From assembly GCF_001592105.1 (NCBI RefSeq), contig NZ_BCWE01000019.1:1-64000 (forward strand): 64,000 nt of DNA. The letters are read 5' to 3'. The notes under the pieces were generated by a model, which was not told the DNA's origin, made no database searches, and saw only the letters and a program-made list of their open reading frames with translations. Of this stretch, positions 63,460-64,000 are shown piece by piece. A program made the translations under genes and the position numbers. The stretch comes from Desulfolucanica intricata. Lineage in GTDB: Bacteria > Bacillota > Desulfotomaculia > Desulfotomaculales > Desulfofarciminaceae. Each line of letters opens with the position of its first letter. Position 1 is the stretch's first letter.

Positions 63460-64000
63460 ATGGAATTAACTGTATTGGGGTGCTGGGCCCCTTACCCGCG
63501 GGCGGGGGGAGCCTGTTCCGGTTATCTAATTCAGGACGGGGACATAAACATAATGTTAGATGCCGGGAACGGGAGTTTAAGCAGGTTGATGCAGGTAGTA
63601 GACTTTAGGGAACTTTCAGCGGCAGTGATCAGTCATTTTCACCCGGATCATTACGCAGATCTATTTGCCCTGCGCCATGCCGTGGCCGGTGCAATTCGGT
63701 ACAAAACCAGAAGGGAGCCACTGCCTTTATACATCCCGTCTGAGCCGGCAGAGGTCTTTCAAAAGCTGGCCGGCTGTACTGATGCCTTTCAGGTTTTGGC
63801 AGTTGACAGTTTACCCGGAAAAACTGCTCCCGGTAAAGAAAATATTAAAACATTAAACCTGGGGAGTGTTAAACTTGAATTTTTGCCAACGGTGCATAAA
63901 GTACCCTGTTATGCGGTAGGTATATCGGGTTCCTCTCATTTTGTTTATACCGGAGATACTGCCTTTACAGAAGAACTAGTTGACTTTGCCGGCGGGGTTG
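63460..64000 (+). CDS. MBL-fold metallo-hydrolase (partial, cut by window end)
   Basis: The frame starts with ATG at 63460 behind GGGAGGG and runs to the window edge. It has the metallo-beta-lactamase zinc motif SHFHPDHYADLF (HxHxDH form) and VYTGDTAFTEE for the next metal ligand, and a conserved MELTVLGCWAPYPRAGGACS start as in RNase Z-like and ribonuclease/arylsulfatase-type members. Its 3' end is not in the window. It lies 20 bases after the activase, perhaps same operon. Confidence 0.88.
   Translation, partial: MELTVLGCWAPYPRAGGACSGYLIQDGDINIMLDAGNGSLSRLMQVVDFRELSAAVISHFHPDHYADLFALRHAVAGAIRYKTRREPLPLYIPSEPAEVFQKLAGCTDAFQVLAVDSLPGKTAPGKENIKTLNLGSVKLEFLPTVHKVPCYAVGISGSSHFVYTGDTAFTEELVDFAGGV

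Overview
The window is a low-to-moderate GC Firmicute chromosome segment. The mix of genes points to a spore-forming anaerobe, most like the Desulfotomaculum/Pelotomaculum group. Pointers are a SigI/RsgI pair, an Rrf2-Hcp pair, a 2-hydroxyacyl-CoA dehydratase-like pair, a stressosome module, Agr-type signalling, GerMN and YkuD envelope proteins, and frequent TTG starts behind strong GGAGG sites. The assignment is inference; no 16S is present. I see no complete insertion sequence, prophage or CRISPR array.

Layout. 1-4.9 kb is a decayed accessory patch. It holds the 3' end of an rRNA operon with an unusual 5S, a cyclic-di-GMP-I riboswitch before a tiny membrane protein, an XRE/ImmA pair, a tRNA-Ala joined to only the first ~150 nt of a 23S gene, a frameshifted DUF3231 gene and a broken peptide/nickel permease. 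5-7.1 kb is an AgrB-AgrD-AgrC locus without an AgrA. 7.2-10 kb holds a PAS remnant and an XRE / DUF1538 membrane protein / tandem PII-like operon. 10.2-12.5 kb holds a vanadium haloperoxidase and ogt. 13-16.8 kb has rrf2-hcp behind a CRP/HcpR-like site, a GyrI-like protein and a LysM protein. 17-20 kb has small proteins, an Fe-S flavoprotein, cbiX and tRNA-Thr. 20.5-28 kb carries sigI-rsgI and surface-glycan acylation genes (acyltransferase 3, DUF4358, MBOAT, DHHW/SGNH). 28-34 kb has a VanSR-like two-component pair, a ChbG deacetylase with an MFS transporter, and sfsA. 34-37.5 kb is an RsbR-RsbS-RsbT-RsbX stressosome operon ending in a diguanylate cyclase. 37.6-41.5 kb has mscS, a structured RNA-rich gap, uppP, a YjbQ protein and an HPP protein. 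41.6-44.7 kb is a tryptophan-type ABC transporter behind what looks like a TRAP-controlled attenuator. 44.9-52.6 kb has an Fe-S aldo/keto reductase, menG-type methyltransferase and two large sensor kinases. 52.7-54.6 kb is queCED. 54.6-64 kb holds small stress-like proteins, an SCP2/APC cluster, cell-wall enzymes, and a dehydratase/activase pair followed by a metallo-hydrolase cut by the window end.

How the parts may work together. Cyclic di-GMP is both made (stressosome-linked GGDEF protein) and sensed (riboswitch) in this window. Trp import is probably governed by RNA attenuation from a perfect-looking promoter, a run of eight (G/U)AG triplets and a terminator/antiterminator pair. Several loci are decaying, so frameshift calls should be checked against reads.
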